Assembly (NCBI GenBank): GCA_020845495.1
Contig: JADLFM010000230.1
Location: forward strand, 1-10,182
Source of the DNA: Chloroflexota bacterium
GTDB taxonomy: Bacteria; Chloroflexota; UBA6077; JACCZL01
Length of the DNA: 10,182 nucleotides
Direction: 5' to 3'
In this document: piece by piece, positions 9,901-10,182 of the stretch
How positions within the stretch are numbered: position 1 is the first letter of the stretch
Layout of the letters: each line of letters begins with the position of its first letter
Made by a program: the position numbers and the translations under genes
The notes under the pieces: generated by a model
Databases searched by the model: none
What the model was told of the DNA's origin: nothing
What the model saw: the letters and a program-made list of their open reading frames with translations, nothing else

Positions 9901-10182
9901 AGAGGTACTCGAGCGTGCGCGTGCGCGCCCAGTAGAGGTCGGTGCCTTCGTCGAAGATGATGTAGACGAAGGAATACCCGAAGTCCGAGAAGCCCCGGAC
10001 CGACTTCACGCGCGGGGCCCCGAGCATGCTGGTCACGATGGGGTAGGTGACCTGATCCTCCATGATGTCGGGGCTGCGGTCCCAGCGCGAGTAGACGATG
10101 ACCTGCGTGTCACTCAGGTCGGGGATGGCATCCAGCGGCATCGTCCGCATGGAGTACAGGCCCGCGAAGACCAGGAAGCCGA
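6974..10182 (-). CDS. cusA: CusA-type heavy-metal RND efflux pump (copper/silver), 5' end outside window
   Basis: This is the inner-membrane, proton-driven pump of a tripartite CusCBA-type system that moves Cu(I)/Ag(I) across the envelope. The frame is open to the window edge and reads GFLVFAGLYS before the first Met (10150), the end of the first membrane helix, so only a few tens of residues are missing. Counting from that Met (1058 residues), it has IPLDAIPDLSD-like MPLDAIPDLSD (4-14), a large porter domain, GAMVDAAIVVVEQ (370-382) and a second helix block at about 885-1045. The three methionines lining the metal path in E. coli CusA have counterparts: Met557 in FMPSTLPG, Met607 in PLSMMET and Met681 in RIDMLTTG. 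Counterparts of the proton-relay residues are Asp374, Glu949 and Lys992. Compared with E. coli it has extra residues around 622-650 (WYSGWTWLPEW). Genes for the CusB adaptor and outer-membrane channel would be expected upstream, beyond the window. Confidence 0.96.
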   Translation of the reverse strand, partial: GFLVFAGLYSMRTMPLDAIPDLSDTQVIVYSRWDRSPDIMEDQVTYPIVTSMLGAPRVKSVRGFSDFGYSFVYIIFDEGTDLYWARTRTLEYLSGVLPRLPAGVQTELGPDATGVGWVFQYVLVDTTGKRSLAELRSLQDWFLRYQLKSVPGVAEVAPLGGFVRQYQVQVDPSRLQAFNMPIMDVVDAVRKGNNDVGGRLVELSGAEYMVRGRGYARTTADIGDIVLRTSTSGAPVRVRDIGSVTLGPDLRRGLADWNGEGDAVAGIVVMRQGENALDVIERVKAKIVEIQPGLPEGVTVVSAYDRSELILRSIENLKGTLIEEVVIVSFIIMLFLWHIPSAIIPVFTIPIAIIIAFIPMRMMGVSSNIMSLGGIAIAVGAMVDAAIVVVEQTHKKLEEWQRNGRKEDYHRVVIDAVKEVGGPSFFALLVIAVAFLPVLALEGQEGRLFKPLAYTKNLSMIVAAVLAITLDPAMRLLFTRVDPWTFRPKWIARVVNAVLVGTIHSEERHPISRILIGIYDPICWWVLRWRYLVIAGAIAMVVATVPVYQRLGSEFMPPLDEGTLLFMPSTLPGLSVTEAQQLMQVQNRIIKSFPEVETVFGKSGRAETSTDPAPLSMMETVIVLKPHDQWRPVTTWYSGWTWLPEWARAALRRITPDRLSTPQLVEQMNQALQLPGVSNAWTMPIKARIDMLTTGIRTPVGIKIYGADIREIERLGTEIERLLPQVAGTRSVFAERTGGGYFLDVDWNREALARYGISIDDAQAVVMSAVGGENVTTTIEGRERYPVNVRYFRDYRGDVGRIGRVLVSAMGGQMQIPVSQLGTVRLSSGPGMLRDENGMLNGYVYVDLAGRDVGSYVAAAKAVVRDQIKLPAGYTIAWSGQFESMERVKEKLMVVVPVTLFIIVILLYINTRSLVKTSIILLAVPFSAIGAIWLLYALDYNMSIGVWVGLIALLGVDAETAVFMLLYLDLSYEGAKREGRMSSLADIQRAIHDGAVKRIRPKFMTVAVMFMGLVPIMFSAGTGADVMKRIAAPMIGGIFTSFLLELFVYPAIYQIWKWHAEVKKVATA
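6985..6991 (-). promoter_or_regulatory. Ribosome binding site of the histidine kinase inside the cusA 3' end
   Basis: On the minus strand AAGGTGG lies seven bases before ATG 6977. It favours that start, which overlaps the cusA stop codon, over the earlier in-frame GTG at 7010. Confidence 0.6.

Overview
The window is GC-rich bacterial DNA. A 60-base sample inside the RND pump gene (9481-9540) is 44/60 G+C, and third codon positions are mostly G or C. Protein style, operon type and composition would suit an Acidobacteriota-like (Vicinamibacteria-type) soil or sediment bacterium, possibly from a metagenome. That placement is an impression: no rRNA or marker gene is present.

Layout from left to right. 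(1) Positions 1-294 hold the 3' end of an ABC transporter ATPase on the + strand. (2) Positions 295-1124 have no intact gene, but the minus strand carries a decayed piece resembling the C-terminal half of a DUF411/CopG periplasmic copper protein. (3) Positions 1125-2819 hold two + strand genes of unknown function: a secreted protein with six cysteines in its mature part, and a small polytopic membrane protein. The first is clearly less GC-rich than the rest (28/60 in the sample 1921-1980). (4) Positions 2913-10182 are one tightly packed minus-strand operon. In transcription order it encodes a CusA-type heavy-metal RND pump (5' end beyond the window), an NtrB-like membrane histidine kinase, an NtrC-like sigma-54 response regulator and a multicopper oxidase. 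The first two junctions are 4-base ATGA overlaps. The regulator/oxidase junction has a possible TTGA overlap.

Together the operon reads as a copper (or silver) defence module. CusA would expel periplasmic monovalent metal, and the oxidase would convert Cu(I) to less toxic Cu(II). The kinase, with histidines in its two short outer loops, and the regulator would sense envelope metal and activate a sigma-54 promoter, presumably upstream of the operon and outside this window. The CopG-like remnant lies in the same orientation beyond the oxidase, which suggests the operon may once have continued to it.

The most notable anomaly is at the oxidase 5' end. A textbook twin-arginine (Tat) signal peptide is encoded just upstream, but in a different frame from the mature enzyme and ended by a stop. 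The gene as given is therefore either frameshifted (real mutation or sequence error) or makes a leaderless protein from an internal GTG.
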